This document shows positions 24,458-31,584 of a DNA stretch of 41,762 nucleotides, piece by piece. The notes beneath the pieces were generated by a model, which worked only from the letters and a program-made list of their open reading frames with translations, had not been told where the DNA came from and searched no databases. The stretch's first letter is position 1, and each line of letters opens with the position of its first letter. The position numbers were made by a program, and so were the translations under genes. Source of the stretch: Micrococcales bacterium (GTDB lineage: Bacteria; Actinomycetota; Actinomycetes; Actinomycetales; Cellulomonadaceae); assembly GCA_009785115.1 (NCBI GenBank), contig WQWY01000020.1:1-41762 (forward strand). The letters are read 5' to 3'.

Positions 24458-25174
24458 TCAGGTCCAGGTGTTCTGCGTCTGCGGGTCGAGCGTGTCGATC
24501 CACGCGCTCAGAGCATCGCTCAGGCGACGAGCGACGCCCGCGTAGCCGTTCTCGTCGACCATCAGGTGGCGCGCCTCGTCGAGCCGACCGGCGGCGACCT
24601 CGGAGAGCACCTCGGCCGAGGCGCGGTGATGGTCGGCGTGCAGGGTCGTGATCTCGGCGGTGCGCACCGGGTCCAGGGTCGCGGCGTCGCCGCTGGCGAG
24701 CCATCGGCCGAAGGGGCACATGTCGGCACGGCGAGCCTGGTCCACCGACGTGTCCGACAGCAGCCGGCCTCTGTCGATGGCCGCCCGCAGGTGGCTCTTC
24801 CAGTCGTCCTCCGCGACGAGGGCCGCCTGCAACGGGTGACGGTAGGCCCGCTGCACCCAGGTGCGGGAGAGGCGTGCGGCCCGGCTGGCCACGTCGGCGG
24901 GCGACAGGATCCTCTCGGAGAGGATCGGCTCTGGGCCGCACGGCGGGCCCGTCGCGCTCGTCCTCTGCTCGACGGCCGCGGCCAGGGCGTCGAGGCGCCG
25001 GGTGATCGCGGCGCTCTGGGCGGCCAGCGCCCTCACCTCGGCCGCGATCCCGGCCGAGCCTGCTCCCCGAGCGGTCGTGGACGCGTGCCGGGCGGTGCTG
25101 GTCGGCTCTCCAGGTCTCTGGTGCTCGGTCTCCTGCGAGGCCTGCGCCACACCGTAGGACTGCGTCGTGGACAT
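24458..25174 (-). CDS. CZB (chemoreceptor zinc-binding) domain protein without a receptor domain
   Basis: The C-terminal half is a CZB four-helix domain. The zinc ligands are visible as His128 (WKSHLRAAI), Cys153 in the hallmark CPFGRW, and His179 with His182 or His183 (TLHADHHRAS). The N-terminal 75 residues are low-complexity followed by a short coiled-coil. There is no membrane segment, HAMP or MCP signalling domain, so this is a soluble stand-alone sensor. CZB domains sense zinc or hypochlorite in chemoreceptors and diguanylate cyclases. It has 238 residues, and GAGGGAGAATC precedes the ATG. It is convergent with app1 and divergent from nadE. Confidence 0.75.
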   Translation of the reverse strand: MSTTQSYGVAQASQETEHQRPGEPTSTARHASTTARGAGSAGIAAEVRALAAQSAAITRRLDALAAAVEQRTSATGPPCGPEPILSERILSPADVASRAARLSRTWVQRAYRHPLQAALVAEDDWKSHLRAAIDRGRLLSDTSVDQARRADMCPFGRWLASGDAATLDPVRTAEITTLHADHHRASAEVLSEVAAGRLDEARHLMVDENGYAGVARRLSDALSAWIDTLDPQTQNTWT

Positions 25175-25281
25175 GATTCTCCCTCACCCGTTCCATGACC
25201 CCTGTCTCGGATATCGACCAGACGAGGAGCGTCCTGAAGGGCACGAGGCCTCGGAGCTCCGCGCGTGAAAGACTCGACCTC

Positions 25282-27300
25282 GTGGATTTTCTCTCGGCCT
25301 ACGCCCACGGGTTCGCACGGGTCGCGGCCTGCACGGTCCCGGTCGCCGTCGCGGACCCGCAGGCCAACGCCGCCGCGGTGCTGCTCGAGGCGCGTCGCTG
25401 CCACGACGAGGCCGTGGCTCTCGCGGTGTTCCCCGAGCTGTGCTTGTCCGGGTGCACGGCCGGCGACCTGCACCTGGCCGACCCGTTGCTGCGTGCCGTC
25501 GACAAGGCCCTGGCTGAGGTGGTGCGCGAGTCGCAGGCTCTGCGCCCGGTGCTGGTGGTCGGTGCCCCGCTGCGGCACGCTGCCCGGCTGCTCGACTGCG
25601 CCGTGGTGGTGCACCGGGGGCGGGTGCTGGGCGTGGTGCCGAGGTCTTCTCAGCCCAGCGACCTCGGGCTGTTCGCCCCGGGCGGCGACGTGCGCGGTGA
25701 GACCGTCGTCGCCGGGCAGCGTGCACCTCTCGGCCCCGACCTGCTGTTCGAGGCCGAGGACGTGCCGGGGCTGGTCGTGCACGTCGAGGTGGGTGACGAC
25801 CTGGGCGTGCCGGTGCCTCCGTCCGCCACGGCCGCGCTGGCGGGTGCGACGGTGCTGGTGAACCTCGCGGGCAGCCCCGTCACCGTGGGGCACGCCGACG
25901 ACCGCCGTCTGCTGGCCCGGTCCGCCTCGGCCCGCTGCCTGGCCGTCCACGTCTACGCCACGGCGGGCCAGGGAGAGTCCTCGACCGACCTGGCCTGGGA
26001 CGGTCAGACGATGGTCCACGAGGTCGGTGACCTGCTCGCCGAGGGGCCGCGCTTCCACGGCGGGCCGGTGCGCACCGTGGCTGACGTCGACCTGGACCGT
26101 GTACGTCAGGAGCGTCTGCGCGCCGTCGGCTTCGAGGACAACCGGCGCGCGCTCGACGTGGCCGGGTTCCGGCACATCGGCTTCCGCGTCGAACCGCCTG
26201 TGGGCGATGTCGGCCTGCGCCGTCAGGTGAGGCGCTTCCCGTTCGTGCCTGACGACCCCGCACGCCTGGCCCGCGACTGCGACGAGGTCTACAACATCCA
26301 GGTCACCGCGCTGGTGCGGCGGCTGCGGGCCATCGGGGAGCCCAAGGTCGTCATCGGGGTCTCCGGCGGTCTGGACTCGACCCATGCGCTGATCGTCGCG
26401 GCCGAGGCGATGGACAGGCTGGGCCGGCCACGGTCGGACATCCTGGCCTTCACCCTGCCCGGCTTCGCGACCAGCGAGGCCACCCTCTCGTCCGCGCTGG
26501 CCCTCATGGACGCGCTGGGCACCACGGGCACCACCATCGACATCCGACCCGCGGCGCGCCAGATGCTGGCTGACCTCGGGCACCCGTTCGCCGAGGGCGA
26601 GCCGGTCTATGACGTGACCTTCGAGAACGTCCAGGCTGGCCTGCGCACGGATTATCTGTTCCGCGCCGCGAACCAGCGTGGCGGGATCGTGCTGGGCACC
26701 GGTGACCTGTCCGAGCTCGCCCTGGGCTGGTGCACCTACGGCGTCGGTGACCACATGTCGCACTACGGCGTGAACGCCGGGGTGCCCAAGACGCTGCTCC
26801 AGCACCTCGTGCGCTGGGTGATCGACCAAGGCACGGTCGATGCCGCGACCGCCCAGGTGCTGGCGACGATCCTCGACCAGGAGATCTCCCCCGAGCTGGT
26901 CCCCGTCGCTGCCGGTGAGCGCCCGCAGGCCACCCAGGACGTCGTGGGACCCTACGTGTTGCAGGACTTCACGTTGTTCTACGTGCTGCGCCACGGCTCC
27001 GCGCCGTCCACGATCGCCTTCTTGGCCTGGCACGCGTGGCGAGACGCCGACGCGGGCTCCTGGCCGCCCGGCTGGCCCGCTGACCGCCGTACCGCCTATG
27101 ACCTGGCCACCATCCGTGGTTGGCTGCTCGCCTTCGTCCGCAGGTTCTTCGCCAACCAGTTCAAGCGCACGGCGATGCCGGACGGCCCGACGGTGATCTC
27201 GGGGGGCAGCCTGTCGCCTCGCGGCGGCTGGCGGATGCCCTCGGACGCCTCGCCGGCGACCTGGCTGGCCGAGATCGAGGAGAACGTGCCCCTCGCCTGA
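25282..27300 (+). CDS. nadE: NAD+ synthetase (NadE, long form) with degenerate glutaminase site
   Basis: The protein aligns along its whole length with the glutamine-dependent NAD synthetase of M. tuberculosis, which makes NAD from deamido-NAD in the cytoplasm. The synthetase half is intact: P-loop SGGLDSTH near residue 362, FALPGFAT-like FTLPGFAT, YDVTFENVQAGLRTDYLFR, and GTGDLSELALGWCTYGVGD. In the nitrilase-type glutaminase half Glu52 (FPELCLSG) is kept, but Lys121 is Arg (VVPRSS) and the nucleophile Cys176 is Gly171 (HVEVGDDLG). The loop around EFYERR is also shortened by about five residues. Glutamine hydrolysis should therefore be lost. The start is GTG 25282 (VDFLSAYAHGF); the frame is open to ATG 25195. 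It has 672 residues. Confidence 0.92.
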   Translation: MDFLSAYAHGFARVAACTVPVAVADPQANAAAVLLEARRCHDEAVALAVFPELCLSGCTAGDLHLADPLLRAVDKALAEVVRESQALRPVLVVGAPLRHAARLLDCAVVVHRGRVLGVVPRSSQPSDLGLFAPGGDVRGETVVAGQRAPLGPDLLFEAEDVPGLVVHVEVGDDLGVPVPPSATAALAGATVLVNLAGSPVTVGHADDRRLLARSASARCLAVHVYATAGQGESSTDLAWDGQTMVHEVGDLLAEGPRFHGGPVRTVADVDLDRVRQERLRAVGFEDNRRALDVAGFRHIGFRVEPPVGDVGLRRQVRRFPFVPDDPARLARDCDEVYNIQVTALVRRLRAIGEPKVVIGVSGGLDSTHALIVAAEAMDRLGRPRSDILAFTLPGFATSEATLSSALALMDALGTTGTTIDIRPAARQMLADLGHPFAEGEPVYDVTFENVQAGLRTDYLFRAANQRGGIVLGTGDLSELALGWCTYGVGDHMSHYGVNAGVPKTLLQHLVRWVIDQGTVDAATAQVLATILDQEISPELVPVAAGERPQATQDVVGPYVLQDFTLFYVLRHGSAPSTIAFLAWHAWRDADAGSWPPGWPADRRTAYDLATIRGWLLAFVRRFFANQFKRTAMPDGPTVISGGSLSPRGGWRMPSDASPATWLAEIEENVPLA

Positions 27301-27316
27301 GCGGCCCCGGCCTCGC

Positions 27317-27359
27317 GGCCTGCGTCGTGGGCTCGAGAACCGAGCCCACGACGCAGGCC
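27317..27359. terminator. Strong bidirectional terminator between nadE and the CoA-disulfide reductase
   Basis: A perfect 19-bp stem (27317-27335 with 27341-27359) surrounds the loop AGAAC. It lies between the stop codons of two convergent genes, 16 bases after nadE and 9 before the reductase end. Confidence 0.88.
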
Positions 27360-27368
27360 AGGGCCCGG

Positions 27369-29042
27369 TCAGAGCGGAGCGGGCTCCTGGATGTCGGGCC
27401 GGACGGTGGACAGGGTCATCCACCCCCCCGACAGGTTGCGCGCGTCGATGCCGGCGGCCAGGAGAATCCTGGTGCTCAGGTAGGCCCGGAACCCTCCCGC
27501 ACAGTAGACAGCGACACGACGCCCGGCAGCCGCCTCGCGGATCTCCTCCAGACGGTCGCGCACCTGCGTGTTCGGCACGAGCAGCGCGCCCGGTACATGG
27601 CCGAGGTCGTACTCACGCTGGGTGCGCGTGTCGAGCACCAGCTCGTCGGCCATGACCTGGTCGATCTCGTCCGGCTGCCACTGAGGCATGGTCTGGTCCG
27701 CCACGTTCTGAGCGACGAAGCCGAGCATGTTCACCGGGTCTTTCGGCGCGCCGTACGGCGGGGCGTAGGCGAGCTCGAGCTCGGCGAGGTCGTCGGCTCG
27801 CATCCCGGCCCTGACGGCTGTCGCCAGCACGTCGATGCGCTTGTCCACACCGGCGGCACCGACCGCCTGGGCACCGAGGAGCGTGCCGTCAGGGGCGAAG
27901 GACGCGACCAGGTGGATGATCTGCGAGCCGGGCAGCCAGCCGACGTGGTTGCCGGGGTGCACCCGGACCACCTCGTGGGCGATACCCATCTGACGCAGCT
28001 GGCGCTGAGACAGCCCGGTGATGCCGGCGGTGAGCCCGAACACCCGCACGACCGCGGTGCCGAGCAGCGGGGCCTGGGGCGTGGTGCGGTGCCCGCAGAT
28101 CGAGTCGGCGGCACGGCGACCCTGACGGGCGGCAGGCCCCGCCAACGGGACCACGCCCGGGGTGTCGGTGCCCTGGAGGCGCACCTGGATCGCGTCGCCC
28201 GCGGCCCAGATGTGCGGATCAGACGTGCGCTGGTCGGCGTCGACCACGATCGCGCCGTTCACCCCGAGCTCCAGCCCGGCGTCGGCGGCCAACGCGCTGT
28301 TGGGCCTGACCCCGACGTTGACCAGCACCAGGTCGGCGTCGATCGTGGTGCCGTCAGACAGCACCACCTGAGGGGCGACGGACGTCGCCGAGACGCCCAG
28401 GTGCAGCGTGACACCCTCCGCGCGCAGCTCGGTGGCGACCCGGACGGCCAGCTCCGCGTCCAGGGGCGGCAGCACCTGGGGGGCGAGCTCTACGAGGTGG
28501 ACCTCGACCCCGCGTCGGACGAGCGCCTCGACGGCCTCCAGGCCGATGAACCCGGCACCGACGACGACGGCCACGGGTGAGTCCTCGACGGCGAGGAGCG
28601 CGTCGAGCTGGGTGGTGACACCTTCGACGTCGGGCATCGTGCGCAGCCTGTGCACCTTCGGGGCGTCCAGGCCCTCGATGGGCGGCTCGACGCTCACGGC
28701 GCCGGGGGCGAGCACGAGCGCGTCGTAACCGAGCGTCTCCACCCCCTGGGGGGAACGCACCGTCAGCGTGCGTGCCTGACGGTCGATCGCGGTGACCTCG
28801 TGGTCGACCCGCACGTCGATGGCGAAGTCCTCAGCGAGGGACTCCGCGTCGTGCAGCAGCAGCATGTCGGCCGAGGCGACCTCCCCGGCCACGTGGTACG
28901 GCAGGCCGCAGCCGGCGAACGAGACGTGGTGGCCCGCCTCGAGGACGATGATCTCCATGGATTCGTCGAGCCGGCGGGCGCGGGCGGCGGCACTCATGCC
29001 GCCCGCGACCCCGCCGACCACGACGAGGCGTCGTGGGCTCAT
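27369..29042 (-). CDS. CoA-disulfide/persulfide reductase with C-terminal rhodanese domain
   Basis: A flavoprotein of the CoADR-rhodanese (Npsr/CoAPR) type that uses NAD(P)H to reduce CoA disulfide or persulfide. The FAD motif is LVVVGGVAGGMSAAARARR, the active-site Cys is Cys45 in SFAGCGLPYH, and the second dinucleotide motif is VVVGAGFIGLEAVEAL. AAGDAIQV is the C-terminal FAD contact. The rhodanese domain spans about 470-550 with the catalytic Cys514 in YCAGGFRAY. It has 557 residues. The ATG at 29042 overlaps the stop of the 38-residue gene upstream in ATGA, so it is translationally coupled to it. With the CstR-like repressor opposite, it probably removes persulfides. Confidence 0.9.
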   Translation of the reverse strand: MSPRRLVVVGGVAGGMSAAARARRLDESMEIIVLEAGHHVSFAGCGLPYHVAGEVASADMLLLHDAESLAEDFAIDVRVDHEVTAIDRQARTLTVRSPQGVETLGYDALVLAPGAVSVEPPIEGLDAPKVHRLRTMPDVEGVTTQLDALLAVEDSPVAVVVGAGFIGLEAVEALVRRGVEVHLVELAPQVLPPLDAELAVRVATELRAEGVTLHLGVSATSVAPQVVLSDGTTIDADLVLVNVGVRPNSALAADAGLELGVNGAIVVDADQRTSDPHIWAAGDAIQVRLQGTDTPGVVPLAGPAARQGRRAADSICGHRTTPQAPLLGTAVVRVFGLTAGITGLSQRQLRQMGIAHEVVRVHPGNHVGWLPGSQIIHLVASFAPDGTLLGAQAVGAAGVDKRIDVLATAVRAGMRADDLAELELAYAPPYGAPKDPVNMLGFVAQNVADQTMPQWQPDEIDQVMADELVLDTRTQREYDLGHVPGALLVPNTQVRDRLEEIREAAAGRRVAVYCAGGFRAYLSTRILLAAGIDARNLSGGWMTLSTVRPDIQEPAPL

Positions 29043-29155
29043 CGGCAGGTGCACCGTTGAGCCGCAGGGACGTTGGCCATCACGGCGTCGACGTGCCGAC
29101 CGCACCCAGTCCACGTCACCTTGCCGCATCGTCCGCACCGCACTGCACTACACAT
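29039..29155 (-). CDS. 38-residue Cys-rich micro-protein, coupled to the CoA-disulfide reductase
   Basis: The frame from ATG 29155 to TGA 29039 encodes a 38-residue protein with six cysteines (2, 7, 10, 18, 35, 37) plus His21. The pattern includes RCGRCGK and GCGRHVD, a probable zinc-binding knuckle, and ends with CTCR. GGAGGAGGACGATC precedes the ATG, one of the strongest ribosome binding sites in the window. Its stop overlaps the reductase start by four bases. Similar tiny proteins with CxxCGK and GCGxHVD occur in other actinobacteria as I recall, without a known function. Metal or sulfur binding is inferred from the cysteines and the context. Confidence 0.82.
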   Translation of the reverse strand: MCSAVRCGRCGKVTWTGCGRHVDAVMANVPAAQRCTCR

Positions 29156-29190
29156 GATCGTCCTCCTCCAGACGTCGGGCTGCACTGGTG

Positions 29191-29220
29191 ATCCTAATAC
29201 CCCCGGGGGTATACGGTCCA
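29191..29220 (-). promoter_or_regulatory. Leftward promoter of the persulfide reductase operon
   Basis: On the minus strand TGGACC (29215-29220) and TAGGAT (29191-29196) are 18 bases apart. The palindrome at 29197-29212 fills the spacer, so repressor binding would block the polymerase. Confidence 0.5.
29197..29212. promoter_or_regulatory. CsoR/CstR-family operator
   Basis: ATACCCCCGGGGGTAT is a perfect 16-bp palindrome of the G-tract form bound by CsoR, CstR and RcnR-family repressors. It lies between the divergent csoR-like gene and the micro-protein/reductase operon and can control both. Confidence 0.85.
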
Positions 29221-29231
29221 GTCCGTATCTC

Positions 29232-29237
29232 TATACT
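29232..29237 (+). promoter_or_regulatory. -10 of the CstR-like repressor gene
   Basis: TATACT is a perfect -10 hexamer, 27 bases before the ATG at 29265. The -35 region falls on the operator palindrome, which fits autorepression. Confidence 0.55.
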
Positions 29238-29264
29238 GACGCTCTCGACGCAGAAGGAGTACTG

Positions 29265-29552
29265 ATGGATCTCGACCCGGAGAAGCTCACCCAGGTCGTC
29301 AACCGGCTGCGCCGGGCCGAGGGCCAGCTCGCGGCTGTGCGTCGTGCTGTCCAGGAGGGGCGCGAGTGCGAGCACGTCATCGTCCAGCTCGCCGCCGTCA
29401 GCCGGGCCCTGGACAAGGCCGGTTTCGCGATCATCGCGGCCAGCATGAAGCAGTGCGTCACCGAGAACGCCCAGGCTTGCGCCGAGGGTCGAGAGCCGTC
29501 CCAGGCTCTCGACGTGGACAAGCTGGAGAAGCTCTTCCTCTCGCTCGCCTGA
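29265..29552 (+). CDS. CsoR-family repressor of the CstR (persulfide-sensing) type
   Basis: A 95-residue all-helical repressor of the CsoR/RcnR/FrmR family (KLTQVVNRLRRAEGQLAAVRRAVQEGRECEHVIVQLAAVSRALDKAG). Copper-sensing CsoR uses Cys36, His61 and Cys65. Here the matching residues are Cys35, Ser60 and Cys64, so the His ligand is missing while the two Cys keep a spacing of 29, as in S. aureus CstR (31 and 60). That pattern and the neighbouring CoA-disulfide reductase/rhodanese point to per- or polysulfide sensing and away from copper. The ATG has GAAGGAG upstream. The frame is open further upstream through the operator, which cannot be coding. Confidence 0.88.
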   Translation: MDLDPEKLTQVVNRLRRAEGQLAAVRRAVQEGRECEHVIVQLAAVSRALDKAGFAIIAASMKQCVTENAQACAEGREPSQALDVDKLEKLFLSLA

Positions 29553-29579
29553 GCCGCCGGCGGCTGCCACGCTGATCCC

Positions 29580-29987
29580 GTGACCACGAGCTACGTCAGC
29601 ACCTTCATCCAGGTCGCGGACGACTGCCCGGTCACCTCGGCCGAGGAGCCTCCCTCGGGTGGCGCGACGCCGACGGTGGCCGCGCTGCAGCACGCGCTCC
29701 TCACCGCGCACCCCTACGAGCACACCTCCGACGACCTGCTCTTCGAGGTGCACGCGATCCGCCACGGCATCCCCGCCGAGCAGAGGCAGGCTGAGCGTGC
29801 CGCGTTCTTCGCCAAGCCCCAGCCGTGCCTGCGCTCCTCCCCGCTCGCCAAGCGCTACGGGTGGGGCATCCATCACGACGCTGACGGGCGTGTCGCTCTG
29901 GTCCCGCTCGGCTCCGAGCAGTACGCCGCCCTGGCGGCCGACCCCTCCCTGCGACAGCTCAAGGCCATGCGCTCCCGGCGCGCGTGA
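29580..29987 (+). CDS. DUF6157 family protein
   Basis: A 135-residue soluble protein of unknown function that I recognise as DUF6157. Typical blocks are TFIQVADDCPVTSAEEPP near the start, HPYEHTSDDLLFEVHAIRHGI in the middle, and CLRSSPLAKRYGWGIHHDADGRVALVPLGSEQY at the end. The GTG start at 29580 is 27 bases after the repressor stop on the same strand, so it may be co-transcribed with it. A possible -10-like CACGCT six bases before the GTG would allow a separate leaderless transcript. Confidence 0.75.
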   Translation: MTTSYVSTFIQVADDCPVTSAEEPPSGGATPTVAALQHALLTAHPYEHTSDDLLFEVHAIRHGIPAEQRQAERAAFFAKPQPCLRSSPLAKRYGWGIHHDADGRVALVPLGSEQYAALAADPSLRQLKAMRSRRA

Positions 29988-30037
29988 GCGCTTCTCGGCC
30001 CCCAGAAGAGCGCGCCCGCCCGGACCCGGGAGAGACA

Positions 30038-30043
30038 TACCCT
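30038..30043 (+). promoter_or_regulatory. -10 element for the leaderless histidine kinase gene
   Basis: TACCCT, six bases, GTG at 30050, with no ribosome binding site. Confidence 0.45.
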
Positions 30044-30049
30044 GGTGTC

Positions 30050-30832
30050 GTGACGATCACCGCCTGGCTGACGGTGGGCTGTGTGGTGCTCGTCGCGCTG
30101 TGCGCGGTGCTGCTGGTGATGACGGCGCGGGCACGCAGAGCCCACGACCGCGAGGCGACGGGGCCCACGGAGGCCGAGCAGGAGAGGATCGCCGAGCTGG
30201 CGGTCGCCACGGAGCGCACCCGGATCGTGCGGGAGATGCACGACGTCATCGCGCACTCGTTGGCGATCATGATCGCCCAGGCCGACGGCGGTCGTTTCGT
30301 GGCCGACGACCCCGACGCGGCCCGACGGGCCTTCACCACCATCGCCGACACCGGGCGCGGGGCCCTGGCCGACACCCGGCGCATCTTGGGCATGCTGCGC
30401 AACCCCGACGCCGACAGCGACCTCTCCCCCGCCCCCGACCACACCGACATCGACGCTCTGGTGACGCGTGCCGAGGAGAGCGGGCTCTCCATCGCGCTGG
30501 TACGGCTCGGGGAACCCGTGACGCTGCCCTCCGCGTCGTCGCTGGCTCTCTTCCGCATCTGCCAGGAGGCCATCACCAACGTGATCAAGCACGCCGGCGG
30601 CACCACCCGGTGCGTCGTCACCCAGAGCTGGCGCGCGGACGAGGTGGTGCTCACCGTCACCAACGAGGCCACCGCGGCGACTGCCCGGGTGGCTGTCGGC
30701 GGGCAGGGCCTGATCGGGATGCGTGAGCGCGCCGAGATGGTCGGCGGAGAGCTCACCTGCGGCCCGCTGGACGACAGGTTCCAGGTGAGAGCCGTCATCC
30801 CCTACACCACGAGAGAGAGCTGGGACGAATGA
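30050..30832 (+). CDS. NarL-type sensor histidine kinase
   Basis: A short membrane-anchored kinase of the HisKA_3 class. One hydrophobic N-terminal segment (WLTVGCVVLVALCAVLLVM) is followed directly by the kinase core. There is no real extracellular sensor domain, so it probably senses the membrane or a partner such as the ABC exporter nearby. The phospho-acceptor is His64 in REMHDVIAHSLAIMIAQ. The ATPase has the N-box ICQEAITNVIKHAGG and the G-box region VAVGGQGLIGMRERAEMVGGEL. It has 260 residues from the leaderless GTG. Its stop overlaps the response regulator start in ATGA. Confidence 0.87.
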   Translation: MTITAWLTVGCVVLVALCAVLLVMTARARRAHDREATGPTEAEQERIAELAVATERTRIVREMHDVIAHSLAIMIAQADGGRFVADDPDAARRAFTTIADTGRGALADTRRILGMLRNPDADSDLSPAPDHTDIDALVTRAEESGLSIALVRLGEPVTLPSASSLALFRICQEAITNVIKHAGGTTRCVVTQSWRADEVVLTVTNEATAATARVAVGGQGLIGMRERAEMVGGELTCGPLDDRFQVRAVIPYTTRESWDE

Positions 30833-31509
30833 GCGTGGCGACACGAGTGGTGCTGGTCGACGACCAAGAGCTGGTGCGGGCCGGGCTCGCGATGGTCATC
30901 GACTCCCAGCCCGACATGGAGGTCGTCGGGCACGCGGGCGACGGGACCGCGGCGGTGACGCTGCTGCGCGACCTGGTCTGCGACGTCGTCCTCATGGACG
31001 TGCGGATGCCCGGCCTGGACGGGATCGAGGCCACCCGGCAGATCCTCGCCTGGGCCGACGCGCTCAGGAAGCCTGCCCCGCGTGTCGTCATGCTGACCAC
31101 CTACGACCTGGACGAGCACCTGCTCGACGCCATCGCGGCCGGGGCGTCGGGCTTCCTGCTGAAGAACACCCCTCCGGAGTCCTTGCTCGCGGCCGTCCGG
31201 ACCGTGCACACCGGAGACTCGGTGATCGCCCCCTCGGCCACCCGACGGCTGATCGAGCACCTGGCGTCAGGTCGGTCGCTCCCGGTCGCGACCGACCCGC
31301 TCATCGAGGAGCTCTCCGAGCGTGAGCGTGAGGTGCTGAGGCTGATCGCCCGAGGCTGCTCCAACCAGGAGATCTCCTCCCGACTCTTCCTGGCCGAGAC
31401 CACCGTCAAGACCCACGTGCGCCACGTGCTCGCCAAGCTGGGGGTGCGCGACAGGGTCCAGGCGGTGGTCTACGCCTACGAGTCCGGCCTGGTGCGGCCC
31501 GGCGACTGA
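30829..31509 (+). CDS. NarL/LuxR-type response regulator
   Basis: A two-domain transcription factor paired with the kinase. The receiver domain has Asp11-Asp12, the phospho-acceptor Asp57 in VVLMDVRMPGLDG, the switch Thr in VVMLTTY, and Lys in GFLLKNTPPESLL. The LuxR-type HTH lies at about 155-215 (LSEREREVLRLIARGCSNQEISSRLFLAETTVKTHVRHVLAKLGVRDRVQAVVYAYESG). It has 226 residues. It is translationally coupled to the kinase and convergent with the ABC transporter genes, which are its most likely targets by context. That link is inference. Confidence 0.92.
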   Translation: MSVATRVVLVDDQELVRAGLAMVIDSQPDMEVVGHAGDGTAAVTLLRDLVCDVVLMDVRMPGLDGIEATRQILAWADALRKPAPRVVMLTTYDLDEHLLDAIAAGASGFLLKNTPPESLLAAVRTVHTGDSVIAPSATRRLIEHLASGRSLPVATDPLIEELSEREREVLRLIARGCSNQEISSRLFLAETTVKTHVRHVLAKLGVRDRVQAVVYAYESGLVRPGD

Positions 31510-31511
31510 GA

Positions 31512-31577
31512 GCACGACAGCCCGGGTGCCTTCTTCCCTCGGTTCGAGGACGAGAAGGCACCCGGGCTGTGTCGTGC
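31512..31577. terminator. Large bidirectional hairpin between the response regulator and ABC permease genes
   Basis: A perfect 16-bp stem pairs 31519-31534 with 31553-31568. Outer bases GCACGAC/GTCGTGC extend it after a two-base bulge, and an inner CCTCG-GTT-CGAGG stem-loop caps it. It lies between two convergent stop codons. Confidence 0.88.
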
Positions 31578-31584
31578 CGATCGC

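Noticed and set aside
29073..29264. N-terminal extension of the CstR-like repressor frame
   Set aside because: It runs through the operator, the -10 and the divergent micro-protein gene; the ATG at 29265 has a ribosome binding site and gives the family length.
29265..29552. Copper-sensing CsoR
   Set aside because: The His ligand position is Ser60, and no copper exporter or chaperone is adjacent.
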